A stretch of DNA of 64,000 nt, taken from Symbioplanes lichenis. GTDB taxonomy: Bacteria; Actinomycetota; Actinomycetes; Mycobacteriales; Micromonosporaceae. Shown one piece after another: positions 18,122 through 26,426 of the stretch (position 1 is the first letter of the stretch; every line of letters begins with the position of its first letter). Position numbers and translations under genes: made by a program. The notes beneath the pieces are model-generated. The model had not been told where the DNA came from. It saw only the letters and a program-made list of their open reading frames with translations, and did no database searches. The stretch is from positions 372,001 through 436,000 of the forward strand of contig NZ_JAUZQD010000002.1 of assembly GCF_030709675.1 (NCBI RefSeq). The letters run 5' to 3'.

Positions 18122-19072
18122 CTATTGGTGGTGACCGGTCAGGGTCGCGAGGACTGCGTCGGGGTCGTGGCCCGGGCGCAGCGCGGCGCGGAGGGCGACC
18201 GTCGGGTCGGGGTCGAGGAAGCCGCGCAGGGCGGTGGTGAACGCGCCGTAGCGCGCCGGCTCGGCGAGCCAGGTCAGCACCTGCCGGCCGAGCGGTGAGT
18301 CCGGCGTGATCGCGGTGGCGGTGCCGTCGAGGACCGCGTCGAGCCCGGGCGCGCCGGTCAGGCCGAGGTCGGACGCGAGGCGGCGCAGGTGGTCGGCGGC
18401 GATCGCGCGGCGGAGCTCCGGGGTGGCCTTGGCGGCGGCCTTGAGCAGCGGGGCCGTGCGCAGGCCCCGGCTCAGCAGGTCGCCGGGGCGCACGCCGCCG
18501 ACGAACCACGGCTCGAGGCGGGCCGACAGGCGGGGCCGGGTCAGGGCGTCGGCGGGGACGCGGGCGTTGGTGAGGCGCTGCGCGAGGACCAGGGACTTGG
18601 CCTCGGGGTCGCGCCATGTCTCGTCGTCCTCGCCGGCCGGCTCGCGCAGCCCGAGGGCCTGCATGAGGTGGCGAAGCAGCTCCGGCTCGGCGCCCCAGGT
18701 CAGCTCCGGCGACGGGTAGGACGGGTCGAACGCGACCGTGGTGACACCGTCGCGGGCGTACGTGAACCGGGGCGCCGCCGACGCGTCCCGGAACACCGAG
18801 ACCGCCTCCGTGCCCGCGGACACCGCTTCGAGGAGCACGTGGTCGCCGCCGGTGCCGCCGTCGGGGTCGACCACGAGCGTCCAGCGGCCGGCGCTCAGCG
18901 CGGCGGCGTACCCGGGGGAATTGTCTCTGACCTGGACCGTGCCGGGCAGCGCGCCCATCCGGGTCAGCGCCTCCTCGGCGCTGACGTCCTTGATGAAGGT
19001 CACGCCGAAGCGGGCGCCGAGGTCGGCGACGCGGCCGCGGGCGTAGTCGAGGTCGTCCACCACAGGAAGCAC
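18122..19072 (-). CDS. DUF6461 domain protein
   Basis: 316 residues from GTG 19072, chosen because the conserved domain begins at once (VLPVVDDLDYARGRVADLGA). The DUF6461 pattern covers the first 175 residues: GTVQVRDNSPGYAAAL, RWTLVVDPDGGTG, EAVSAGTEAVSVFRD and FTYARDGVTTVAFDPSYP. The rest is helical with Arg-rich segments. The family is common in actinomycetes, often in many copies, and has no known function. It diverges from the marR-type gene with 57 bp between starts. Confidence 0.75.
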   Translation of the reverse strand: MLPVVDDLDYARGRVADLGARFGVTFIKDVSAEEALTRMGALPGTVQVRDNSPGYAAALSAGRWTLVVDPDGGTGGDHVLLEAVSAGTEAVSVFRDASAAPRFTYARDGVTTVAFDPSYPSPELTWGAEPELLRHLMQALGLREPAGEDDETWRDPEAKSLVLAQRLTNARVPADALTRPRLSARLEPWFVGGVRPGDLLSRGLRTAPLLKAAAKATPELRRAIAADHLRRLASDLGLTGAPGLDAVLDGTATAITPDSPLGRQVLTWLAEPARYGAFTTALRGFLDPDPTVALRAALRPGHDPDAVLATLTGHHQ

Positions 19073-19108
19073 GACGGCGATTGTAGGGCCCCCTCGCCGC
19101 AAATATAT

Positions 19109-19122
19109 AAGTGCTGTTACTT
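19109..19122. promoter_or_regulatory. Inverted repeat AAGT-N6-ACTT before the marR-type gene
   Basis: It lies just downstream of an AT-only run (AAATATATAA at 19101-19110) and 7 bp before the MarR start. This position fits an autoregulatory operator overlapping the promoter of the regulator-exporter operon. Confidence 0.45.
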
Positions 19123-19129
19123 TCTCGGC

Positions 19130-19594
19130 ATGGACCTCCTCGACAGCAACCACTGGTCCGACGTCCACCGCCTGCTCGCCGATCTCGACCGTGACATCGC
19201 CGGGCTCTACACGGAGGCCGGCATCCACGGCATCCGTACGCGGTTCGTCGGCCCGCTGATCGCGATCGGCCGCTTCGGCCCGCTGACCATCCGCGAGCTC
19301 GCCGACCGCCGCAACGTCAGCCACTCGGCCATGAGCCAGACCGTCACGGCGATGCGCCAGGCCGGGCTGGTCGAGACCGAGCCGGGGCCCGACGCGCGCA
19401 CCCGGCTGGTGCAGCTGACCGCCCGCGCCCGCGACGCCGTGCCGTTCATGGAGGCGGAGTGGCGGGCGACCGAGGCGACCACCCGCCAGCTCGACGAGGA
19501 GCTGCCCTACTCGCTGACCCAGGTCGTCGCCGACATCCGGGCCGCGCTCGAGCGCAAGTCGTTCGTCGCGCGACTGCAGGACAACTTCGCGTGA
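19130..19594 (+). CDS. MarR-family transcriptional regulator
   Basis: 154 residues from ATG 19130. The winged-helix core is clear: RFGPLTIRELADRRNVSHSA, MSQTVTAMRQAGLVETEPGP and DARTRLVQLTARARDAVPFM. Its stop overlaps the GTG of the MFS exporter gene, so it almost certainly controls that gene in response to an exported compound. The upstream 57 bp hold an AT-rich promoter and a short inverted repeat. Confidence 0.9.
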   Translation: MDLLDSNHWSDVHRLLADLDRDIAGLYTEAGIHGIRTRFVGPLIAIGRFGPLTIRELADRRNVSHSAMSQTVTAMRQAGLVETEPGPDARTRLVQLTARARDAVPFMEAEWRATEATTRQLDEELPYSLTQVVADIRAALERKSFVARLQDNFA

Positions 19595-20820
19595 GGGCCC
19601 TCGTCGATCTGCGCCCGCTGCGCGAGAGCCCGCCGTTCCGCCGGCTGTGGCTGGGCACGACCGCCTCCGGCTTCGGCGGGCAGATGAGCATGTTCGCGGT
19701 GCTCTACTACGTCTGGGAGAGCACCCGGGACGCCGCGACCGTCGGGCTCGTGGGGCTCGCGGGGGGCGTACCCGTCATCGTGCTGGCGCTGGCCGGCACC
19801 GCCTTCCTGGACCACGTCGACCGCAAGCGCCTGGCCCTGGCCTGCTCCGGGGTCCAGATCGTGGTCACGTCCGCGATGGCTGCGGTGGCGTTCACCGGCC
19901 ACGGCGGCGTGCCCGCGATGCTCGCCCTCGTCGCCGTCAACGCGGCGTGCGGCGCGCTCGGCGCCCCCGCCCGCCGCACGTTCCTGCCCGCGCTGCTGAC
20001 CGGCGACCGCCTCGCCGCCGGGCTCGCCCTGCAACACCTGTCGTTCCAGCTCGCGATGCTCACCGGCCCCGCGCTGGCCGGCCTGCTCACCGCGGCGGCC
20101 GGGGTGGCCTGGTGCTTCGTCGTCGACGCGGTGACGTTCGTCGCGGCCCTCGCGGGACTCCGCGGCCTGCCCGGCGGGGTCGCGCCCGGCGGCGGCCGTC
20201 CCGGTCCGGCGGCGGTCCTGGCCGGCATCAGGTACGCCGTGAGCACGCCCGAAGTCCGCGGCGCCCTCCTCGCCGACCTCGCCGCCACCCTGCTGTCCAT
20301 GCCGGTCGCGTTGTTCCCGGTCCTCAACGCCGAGCGCTTCGACGGCCGCCCCGACGTCCTCGGGCTGTTCACCTCGGCCCTCGCCGTCGGAGGCGTGGTG
20401 GCGTCCGCGTTCTCGGGCCTCGCCAGCCGCGCGGGCCGCGCCGGCATCGTCATGCTGGCCGGCGGCGCGATCTGGGCCGTGACCCTGGGCGCGGCCGGTC
20501 TCGTGCCGGCCCTGCCCGCCGTCCTGGCCCTGATCGCCGTCGCCGGAGCGGCCGACACGTGGTCGGTCGTCGCCCGCGGCACCGTGGTCCAGACCGTGAC
20601 CCCGGAGTCCTTCCGCGGCCGGGTCGCCGCCCTCGAACACGTCGTCGGCGTCGCCGGCCCCGACCTGGGCAACGTCCGCGCCGGCCTGGTCGCCTCGGCC
20701 ACCTCCGCGGGCGCGTCCCTGGCGATCGGCGGCGCGGCCGCTCTCGTGGCGACGGGCCTGATCGCGCTGGGCACCCCGGCCCTGCGGCGCTTCCGCACGC
20801 TCGCGGCCGCCGAACGCTGA
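19591..20820 (+). CDS. MFS exporter
   Basis: 409 residues from GTG 19591. It opens with LRESPPFRRLWLGTTASGFG, the usual beginning of the MFS_3/EntS-like exporters. About ten to twelve hydrophobic helices follow, with the loop DHVDRKRLALACSGVQIVVT between helices 2 and 3 and APARRTFLPALL after helix 4. ESFRGRVAALEHVVG near the end is also characteristic. It is translationally coupled to the MarR gene. Relatives export siderophores, macrolides or other drugs. Confidence 0.88.
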   Translation: MRALVDLRPLRESPPFRRLWLGTTASGFGGQMSMFAVLYYVWESTRDAATVGLVGLAGGVPVIVLALAGTAFLDHVDRKRLALACSGVQIVVTSAMAAVAFTGHGGVPAMLALVAVNAACGALGAPARRTFLPALLTGDRLAAGLALQHLSFQLAMLTGPALAGLLTAAAGVAWCFVVDAVTFVAALAGLRGLPGGVAPGGGRPGPAAVLAGIRYAVSTPEVRGALLADLAATLLSMPVALFPVLNAERFDGRPDVLGLFTSALAVGGVVASAFSGLASRAGRAGIVMLAGGAIWAVTLGAAGLVPALPAVLALIAVAGAADTWSVVARGTVVQTVTPESFRGRVAALEHVVGVAGPDLGNVRAGLVASATSAGASLAIGGAAALVATGLIALGTPALRRFRTLAAAER

Positions 20821-20925
20821 TCGACCGGCCGGGCGCGTCGGGCATCGGACAGCACAGCGGGAGCGGCGGGGCCATCATGCCGGGATGCGCGCAGTCCTCT
20901 CCCGGCTGGGCAGCCGCCCGGGCGG

Positions 20926-21150
20926 TTGGCCCTGGCCCTGACCGCCGCCGGGATCCGCGCGGCGGTCCTCGACGCTGCCGGGACGGTGTGGACCCTCGAA
21001 GTGGTCAGGGACCTGAGCCGCCCGCCGGACGACGGGGCCGCCACCGTGCTCGCCACGCTGAGCCTGCTGAAGTGGGTCGCGGTGGCGGTCGCGGTGGGCG
21101 CCGTCCCGCTGCGCCTCGGCGAGAGGTGGCGCCGGCGCTCGCGGCGGTGA
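20926..21150 (+). pseudogene. Small membrane protein, probably frameshifted remnant
   Basis: From TTG 20926 the frame reads LALALTAAGIRAAVLDAAGT, then a second helix LSLLKWVAVAVAVGAVPLRL and an Arg-rich end. A plausible start ATG at 20885 opens MRAVLSRLGSRPGG in a different frame that stops after four more codons; joining it to this frame needs a frameshift near 20920. I read this as a small membrane protein gene that is broken or remnant. Confidence 0.35.
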
Positions 21151-21298
21151 CGAGGACCAGGGCGGCGATCGGCGGCGGGCCCAGGCGCAGCAGGAGCACC
21201 CCTCCGGGCCCGGCCGCGTCGAACAGCGGACGGGCGGTCGCCCCGCCGGTCCGCGCACTCACGACCGAGCCCAGCACGAGCATGGAGGACCGCTCCAC
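21148..21298 (-). pseudogene. N-terminal fragment of an EamA/DMT-type transporter
   Basis: On the minus strand from GTG 21298 the frame reads ERSSMLVLGSVVSARTGG, then LFDAAGPGGVLLLRLGPPPI and AALVLVTAASA. This is the first two helices of an EamA family transporter. After that the similarity ends where the + strand membrane ORF stops. Only about 50 of the expected 280-300 residues remain. Confidence 0.5.
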
Positions 21299-21360
21299 AC
21301 CGGCACCGTACGGGCGCCGGCGTGGCCGGTGGTGCGCGGACGCACCACCGGGATCGCAGG

Positions 21361-22275
21361 TCAGCGGGCGGCGGGCTCCGCGGCCGCTGCGATGATCCGC
21401 TTGTCCTCGTCGCGGTTGCGGCGGTACTGCTGGACGGAGTACGCCAGCGCCGCCGCCCACACGAGGTAGATCACGGCGTAGACGGTGTAGCGGACCGGGT
21501 CGGACGCGTCGATCCAGTCGCTGCGGAGCAGGGTGCGGACGTTGGTGAGGATGATGACGCCGCCGACCGCGGCGCCGAGGACGCGGGGCGGGACGTGGCG
21601 GACCAGCCAGGCGGCGATCGGGGCGGCGACGATGCCGCCGGCGAGGAGGGCGAGGACCCAGCCGGCGTCGACGCCCTCGCCGCCGAGGCCGACGAGGAAG
21701 CCGAGGCTGGCCGCCACGGCGACGAGGAACTCGCTGGTGTCGATCGAGCCGATGGTCTTGCGGGGTTCGAGGCGGCCGCTGGCGAGGATGGCCGGGGTGC
21801 CGACCGGGCCCCAGCCTCCGCCGCCGCTGGCGTCCACGAAACCGGCGACGATGCCCAGCGGCGCGAGGAAGCGGGCGTACAGGGGCTTGCCGAGGTTGCC
21901 CTTGGGGAGGCCCTGGAAGGTGAAGCGCAGGAAGACGTAGAGGCCCAGGGCGAGCAGGATCAGGGACATCAGCGGGGCCGCGGCCTCGGTGGACAGGCTG
22001 GACAGGAAGGTCGCGCCGGCGAAGGCGCCGAGCGCGCCGGGGACGCCGATCTTGAGAACGACGCGCCAGTCGACGTTGCCGAAGCGCCAGTGCGAGAGGC
22101 CGCTGACCAGGGTGGTGCCGATCTCGGCCAGGTGCACGGTGGCGGAGGCGGCGGCCGGGTTGGTGCCGATGGCCAGCAGCAGGGTGGTGGAGGTGACGCC
22201 GTAGGCCATGCCGAGGCTGCCGTCGACCAGCTGGGCGCCGAGCCCGACCAGGGCCAGCAGAATCAATTTACGCAT
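21361..22275 (-). CDS. TauE/SafE (TSUP) family sulfite/sulfoacetate exporter
   Basis: 304 residues with eight hydrophobic helices in two repeated halves. Each half has the family feature: VDGSLGMAYGVTSTTLLLAI near the N terminus and VDASGGGGWGPVGTPAILAS near residue 148. It overlaps the dioxygenase gene by 8 bp and is the last gene of the taurine operon. TauD-type enzymes release sulfite, which is toxic, so an exporter for sulfite or a sulfonate product fits the context well. Import of a sulfonate is the alternative. Confidence 0.88.
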   Translation of the reverse strand: MRKLILLALVGLGAQLVDGSLGMAYGVTSTTLLLAIGTNPAAASATVHLAEIGTTLVSGLSHWRFGNVDWRVVLKIGVPGALGAFAGATFLSSLSTEAAAPLMSLILLALGLYVFLRFTFQGLPKGNLGKPLYARFLAPLGIVAGFVDASGGGGWGPVGTPAILASGRLEPRKTIGSIDTSEFLVAVAASLGFLVGLGGEGVDAGWVLALLAGGIVAAPIAAWLVRHVPPRVLGAAVGGVIILTNVRTLLRSDWIDASDPVRYTVYAVIYLVWAAALAYSVQQYRRNRDEDKRIIAAAAEPAAR

Positions 22276-23131
22276 GGCGGGGCCCCTGGGGGATGTCGCC
22301 GCGGAGCGTGATGCGGTGCATGACGCGCCGGTCCGTACCGTAGTCGCGGTTGGCGTAGTGGGCCGTGCTGCGGTTGTCCCACATCGCCACGTCGCCCAGC
22401 CGCCACCGGTGCCGCACGATGTGCTCCGGTTTGGTCAGATGCGCGTACAAGAGGCTCAGGATGGCGTCGCTCTCGAAGGCGGAAACCCCCTCGATGTGCG
22501 AGGTGAAGCCCGGGTTGACGAAGAGCCCGCGCCGCCCGGTCTCGGGGTGCACCCGGACGACGGGGTGCGACACCGGGTCGAGGCGGGTGACGATCTCGCC
22601 GTCCCACTCGTTGCCCTGCCCGCCCCGGCGCTGCGCCAGGTAGTACCCGAACTCGCGGGTCCCGTCGTGCACGGCGGTCAGACCGTCGACCAGCGTACGG
22701 ACGGCGGGCGCCAGGGACTCGTACGCCAGCTGGCTGTCCGCCCAGTTGGTGTCGCCGCCGGTCGGGGGCAGCGTGACCGCGCGCAGGATCGTCCCGAGCG
22801 GGGGCCGGCGCATGAACGTCACATCCGTGTGCCACACGTCGGCGAAGCCGTTGTCGGTGCTGTCGAGGGCGTACACCTCGGGGTGGGCCGCGTCGACGCC
22901 GCCGATCACCGGGTGCGAGGCCGTCAGCTCACCGATGCGCCGGCCGAGGTCGACCTGGCTGTCGTCGTCGAGGCGCTGGTCGCGGAAGAACAGCACCTTG
23001 CGGTCCACGAGGGCGGCCCGCACGGCGGCGATCTCCGCGTCGGTGGCGGCGGCCAGGTCGAGGCCGTGGACGATCGACCCGAAGTGCCGGCCGAGCGGTT
23101 CGAGGGTGAGGCCGACTGCGGTGGACGTCAT
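22268..23131 (-). CDS. tauD: Taurine/alpha-ketoglutarate dioxygenase (TauD/TfdA family)
   Basis: 287 residues. Iron ligands are visible as VWHTDVTF (His about 101, Asp about 103) and the distal His in VMHRITLRG (about 272), with the 2-oxoglutarate-binding Arg in the same block. The N-terminal PLGRHFGSIVHGLDL and FRDQRLDDDSQVDLGRRIGEL are typical. It would oxidise taurine or a related alkanesulfonate with O2 and 2-oxoglutarate to an aldehyde plus sulfite. It overlaps the ATPase gene by ATGA and the exporter gene downstream, so all five genes form one operon. Confidence 0.9.
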   Translation of the reverse strand: MTSTAVGLTLEPLGRHFGSIVHGLDLAAATDAEIAAVRAALVDRKVLFFRDQRLDDDSQVDLGRRIGELTASHPVIGGVDAAHPEVYALDSTDNGFADVWHTDVTFMRRPPLGTILRAVTLPPTGGDTNWADSQLAYESLAPAVRTLVDGLTAVHDGTREFGYYLAQRRGGQGNEWDGEIVTRLDPVSHPVVRVHPETGRRGLFVNPGFTSHIEGVSAFESDAILSLLYAHLTKPEHIVRHRWRLGDVAMWDNRSTAHYANRDYGTDRRVMHRITLRGDIPQGPRHA

Positions 23132-23871
23132 ACCGGGAGCTCCTCAAAGGCGGATCGGACAGTGGCTCGCAACGCGGCGAACTCGGGCAGGGCGCGCAGC
23201 CGGGACGGGCTCACGCCGGTCCGGGGCAGGTTCACCGGCAGGTCGAGGGCGACGCGGCCGGGGCGGGCGGTCAGGACCACGACGCGGCTGCCGAGGAAGA
23301 CGGCCTCCTCGACGCTGTGGGTGACGAAGACGCACGTACGGCCGGTGCGCGCCGACACCTCACGCAGGTCCTCCTGCAGGCGCTCGCGGGTCAGCGCGTC
23401 CAGGGCGGCGAACGGCTCGTCGAGCAGGAGCAGCGGGTTGTCGACGGCGAGCGCCCGCGCGATGGCGACCCGCTGCTGCTGGCCGCCGGAGATCTGCCAC
23501 GTGCGCCGGTGGGCCACGTCGTGCAGCCCCACCGACTCGAGCAGCTCGCCGACGCGGTCGGTGGGCAGGCCCGCGTACTTGAGGGCGAGCGCGACGTTGC
23601 CGCCCACCGTGCGCCACGGGAAGAGCCGGGGCTGCTGGAAGACGAGCCCCGCGCCGCGCCCGGGCACGGGAGGCTCCCCCGCCGTCCGGATCGTCCCGCG
23701 AGTCGGCTGCTCGAACCCGGCGATCAGGCGCAGCAGCGTGCTCTTGCCGCACCCGGAGGCGCCCACCAGGACCAGGAACTCACCCGGGGGTACGACGAGA
23801 TCGACGGGACCGACAGCGGTGACGTCGCCGTAGGAGTGCTGGACGCCGGCCAGCTCAATGGCTGAGGACAT
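23128..23871 (-). CDS. tauB: Sulfonate/taurine ABC importer ATPase
   Basis: 247 residues with one ATP-binding cassette: Walker A GASGCGKSTLL near residue 38, Q loop FQQPRLFPW, signature QISGGQQQRVAIARAL, Walker B LLLLDEPFAALD, and the H loop in FVTHSVEEAVFLG. The short form with FPWRTVGGNV matches the SsuB/TauB/nitrate group. The gene overlaps the binding protein gene by 17 bp and the dioxygenase gene by 4 bp. Assignment to taurine rests on the adjoining tauD. Confidence 0.9.
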   Translation of the reverse strand: MSSAIELAGVQHSYGDVTAVGPVDLVVPPGEFLVLVGASGCGKSTLLRLIAGFEQPTRGTIRTAGEPPVPGRGAGLVFQQPRLFPWRTVGGNVALALKYAGLPTDRVGELLESVGLHDVAHRRTWQISGGQQQRVAIARALAVDNPLLLLDEPFAALDALTRERLQEDLREVSARTGRTCVFVTHSVEEAVFLGSRVVVLTARPGRVALDLPVNLPRTGVSPSRLRALPEFAALRATVRSAFEELPV

Positions 23872-24877
23872 CGGGCAGCCCCTTGACGTAGACGGACTTC
23901 TGCACGGTGGCCAGGTCGGGAACGGCGTCGATCTTCTGCTGGTCCTTCAGGAACTGCGCGGCGCTGACCAGGTTCTCCGCGAGCTTGCCGACCTTGGCCT
24001 CGGTGCCGAGCCACTCGTCGGAGGCGAGGTCGGCGGGCTTGAGGAAGACGCCCTGGCTGAGCTGGTGCTCGGCGTCCGCCGGGCTGATGTTGAGCTCCTG
24101 GCCGACGGCCTTCGCGGCGGCGGCCCGGTCGGTGGCGATGAGGTCGAGCGCCTGCGCCTCCACCTTGCGCCACGCGTCGACCGCCTCGGGGTGCGCCTGC
24201 GCGAAGGCCGTGGACACGACGCCGAGGTCGAGGGTGGGCTTGCCGGCCGTGGCGAGCTGCCGGCTGGCGATGAGGACCTTGCCGGTCTTGCGCAGATCGT
24301 CCAGCGAGGGCAGCCACGAGTACGCGGCGTCGAGGTCACCGCGCGTCCACGCCGCCAGGATGTCCTGCGGCTCGAGGTCCACGACGGTGACCTCGGACTC
24401 CTTGACGCCGGCCTGATCGAGCGCGGCCAGCAGGCTGTAGTGGGCGGTCGACGCGAACGGCACGCCGATCTTCTTGCCCCGCAGCCCGGCCACGTCGGCG
24501 ACGCCCGAGCCGTTGCGGGCCACCAGCGCCTCGTTGTCGCCGGCGACGTCGAGGACGAAGGCGACCTGGTACGGAATGTTCAGCGGCGCCGACAACCCGC
24601 GCGCCACCGGGCTCGACCCGATCGCCGCGATGTCGACGCTCTTCGCCACGAACGCCGTGTTGATGCTCGCGCCGGAGTCGAACTTGGTCCACGTGATCTT
24701 GTAGTCGGGCAGCGCCTTCTCGAGGAGTCCCTGGTTCTTCACGATCAGGTCCCCGCTCGGGAAGGCCTGGTACGCGAGCCGGATCGTCTTGGCCTCCGCT
24801 TTGTTCGTGCCGGAGGCGGCGCCGTTCCCGCAGCCCGCGAGGGCGAGCAGCAGGGCGGCGGCAATCAGCTTCTTCAT
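23855..24877 (-). CDS. tauA: Sulfonate/taurine-binding lipoprotein
   Basis: 340 residues from ATG 24877. I prefer this to ATG 24883 because the AGAGG box abuts the earlier ATG but stands 6 nt from this one. The signal ends in a lipobox (LALAGC, Cys at 17). The mature chain begins IRLAYQAFPSGDLIVKNQG and has GASINTAFVAKSVDIAAIGS and LEPQDILAAWTRGDLDAAYS, the SsuA/TauA/NrtA binding fold. It should hand taurine or other sulfonates to the TauBC pair. Confidence 0.9.
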   Translation of the reverse strand: MKKLIAAALLLALAGCGNGAASGTNKAEAKTIRLAYQAFPSGDLIVKNQGLLEKALPDYKITWTKFDSGASINTAFVAKSVDIAAIGSSPVARGLSAPLNIPYQVAFVLDVAGDNEALVARNGSGVADVAGLRGKKIGVPFASTAHYSLLAALDQAGVKESEVTVVDLEPQDILAAWTRGDLDAAYSWLPSLDDLRKTGKVLIASRQLATAGKPTLDLGVVSTAFAQAHPEAVDAWRKVEAQALDLIATDRAAAAKAVGQELNISPADAEHQLSQGVFLKPADLASDEWLGTEAKVGKLAENLVSAAQFLKDQQKIDAVPDLATVQKSVYVKGLPDVLSH

Positions 24878-24886
24878 GAACATCCT

Positions 24887-25750
24887 CTAACTCCGGCCGC
24901 GCCACGGGATCAGCCGGTTTTCGGCGGTCCGCAGCAGGGCGTCGATGAGCAGGCCGGACAGGCCGATGGCGAAGAGACCGAGCACGACCACGTCGGTCTG
25001 CGAGTAGCGCTGGGCGTCGCGGATCATGCCGCCGATCCCCGGCACGCCGTTGATGGTCTCGGCGGCGACCACCGAGGAGTACGCCACCCCGACCGCCAGC
25101 CGCACGCCGGTGCCGATCTCGGGCAGCGCGCTGGGCAGCACCACGTCGCGCACGGTGGCCCAGCGGCTCGCTCCCAGGGCGCGCGCGGCCTCGATCAGCC
25201 CGGCGGGCGCGGAGAGCACGGCCGCGGCGGTGGCGACGGCGACGGGCGGCAGCGCGGCGATCGACAGCAGCCACAGCTTGGGCGTCTCGTCGATGCCGAA
25301 CCAGATGATGAAGAGGCTGAAGTACGCCAGCGGGGGGAGCGCCCGCACGAACGTGACCACCGGCTCGACGACGATCCGCAGCACCGTGACCGTGCCCATG
25401 AGCAGGCCCAGCACCAGCCCGCCGGCGACGCCGATCACCGATCCGACGAGGATCCGCCGCAGGCTCACCCCGAGGTGCTCGATCAGCAGATGCCCGCTGT
25501 AGCCGCGGATCCCGTCGTGCGTGGTGGAGGTGACGATCAGCTGGTGCCAGACGGCGGCCGGCGAGGGGATGAAGGCCGGATTACGCGTCGTGCGGGCCGC
25601 GATCTCCCAGAGCACGTAGAGCACGAGCAGCGCGCCGATCCGCAGCAGCACCCGCCGCCGCCGGCCGCCGGTCGCCCCGGGCCCGCGCGGGCCGGTGGCC
25701 GGGGGCGCCGGGGCAACAGCCGGGTCCACGGTGGACAAGGGAACGGTCAC
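24887..25750 (-). CDS. tauC: Sulfonate/taurine ABC importer permease
   Basis: 287 residues from GTG 25750, preceded by a strong GGAGG box 4 nt away. A Pro/Ala/Gly-rich cytoplasmic head of about 32 residues is followed by six helices. The EAA loop is EAARALGASRWATVRDVVLP near residue 190. RALPPLAYFSLFIIWFGID and YSQTDVVVLGLFAIGLSGLL are typical of the SsuC/TauC group. First gene of the operon, with a sulfur-type element ending 33 nt upstream of its start. Confidence 0.9.
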   Translation of the reverse strand: MTVPLSTVDPAVAPAPPATGPRGPGATGGRRRRVLLRIGALLVLYVLWEIAARTTRNPAFIPSPAAVWHQLIVTSTTHDGIRGYSGHLLIEHLGVSLRRILVGSVIGVAGGLVLGLLMGTVTVLRIVVEPVVTFVRALPPLAYFSLFIIWFGIDETPKLWLLSIAALPPVAVATAAAVLSAPAGLIEAARALGASRWATVRDVVLPSALPEIGTGVRLAVGVAYSSVVAAETINGVPGIGGMIRDAQRYSQTDVVVLGLFAIGLSGLLIDALLRTAENRLIPWRGRS

Positions 25751-25783
25751 GGAACCTCCACGAGAGAGTCACGCTCGGTCCCC

Positions 25784-25804
25784 ATTTCCTACCTTGCCGA
25801 TAGG
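25784..25804 (-). promoter_or_regulatory. Sulfur-type 21-bp operator-like element, copy 2
   Basis: Read on the minus strand it fits CCTAY-N7-RTAGGAWWT at every fixed position, as do 3088-3108 and 28910-28930. It is upstream of the taurine operon, whose expression normally requires sulfate limitation. No other feature is seen between here and 25934. Confidence 0.6.
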
Positions 25805-25934
25805 TCGCATGGCAACTCCCGGGCGTGGTCCTCCCGCCTGCTGGACCGTGCGCGAAACCGGCAGCTCAGGCGATCCTTCGCATTGACGCCGGGCTCGCCG
25901 ACCACAGGAGAAGGTCGCCGATCAAGCACGCGGA

Positions 25935-25963
25935 AACGCCCGCGGCCTCAGGCCACGGGCGTT
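25935..25963. terminator. Stem-loop terminator of the Gly/Asp-rich protein gene
   Basis: Arms AACGCCCG and CGGGCGTT are perfect, and inside them GGCCT pairs with AGGCC around a single C. It lies 18 nt beyond the stop of the leftward gene at 25982. Confidence 0.8.
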
Positions 25964-25981
25964 CCGGTACTTCGGACTACG

Positions 25982-26284
25982 TCAGTTCTCGCAGTCGGCG
26001 TCGCCGCCGTTGCCGCCCTCGCCGCCGTCGCCGCCGGTGACGGCGCTGATCACGCCGCCGAGGAGGCCGCCGTCGTGGTCGCCGAGGCCGAGGGCGTGAC
26101 CGCCGTTGCCCCCGTCGCCACCGTCGCCGCCGTCGCAGTCGAAGTAGTCGTTGTCCTGGACCACGATGTTGTCGTCACCATAGATGCCGTCGCCGTGGCC
26201 GCCGGCCATGGCCGGGGTACCGAAGGCGAAGACGGCCGCGGCCGACGCCGCGGAGAGAACCAGGACGGTCTTCAGAGACTTCAT
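25982..26284 (-). CDS. Small secreted Gly/Asp-rich protein
   Basis: 100 residues. A Sec signal (MKSLKTVLVLSAASAAAVFA to about residue 27, AMA cleavage) leads a mature chain of about 73 residues made of Gly, Asp and Asn runs (CDGGDGGDGGNGG, TGGDGGEGGNGGDADC). Two Cys, near residues 50 and 98, could form one disulfide. A short hydrophobic turn LGGVISAVTGG sits between the runs. It has its own ribosome-binding site and a clean terminator, which argues for a real transcript. Such compositions occur in calcium-binding or surface-coat proteins, but no function can be assigned. Confidence 0.7.
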   Translation of the reverse strand: MKSLKTVLVLSAASAAAVFAFGTPAMAGGHGDGIYGDDNIVVQDNDYFDCDGGDGGDGGNGGHALGLGDHDGGLLGGVISAVTGGDGGEGGNGGDADCEN

Positions 26285-26426
26285 GTGATTGATCGGCCCT
26301 TCACGAAACGAGTGTGCTTACTCGGTCATGATCAACCTAGGGCGCGATTCGCGGCTTTCCGGCGATTTGGACGAACTTTTCGACCGTTTCGTCCGGTAAT
26401 TCGCCCGAGCGGGTCAACTTCTCCGG

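Noticed and set aside
18389-19129. Upstream extension of the MarR gene by about 247 codons
   Set aside because: The extension is antisense to the DUF6461 gene; ATG 19130 after the AT-rich promoter is the natural start.
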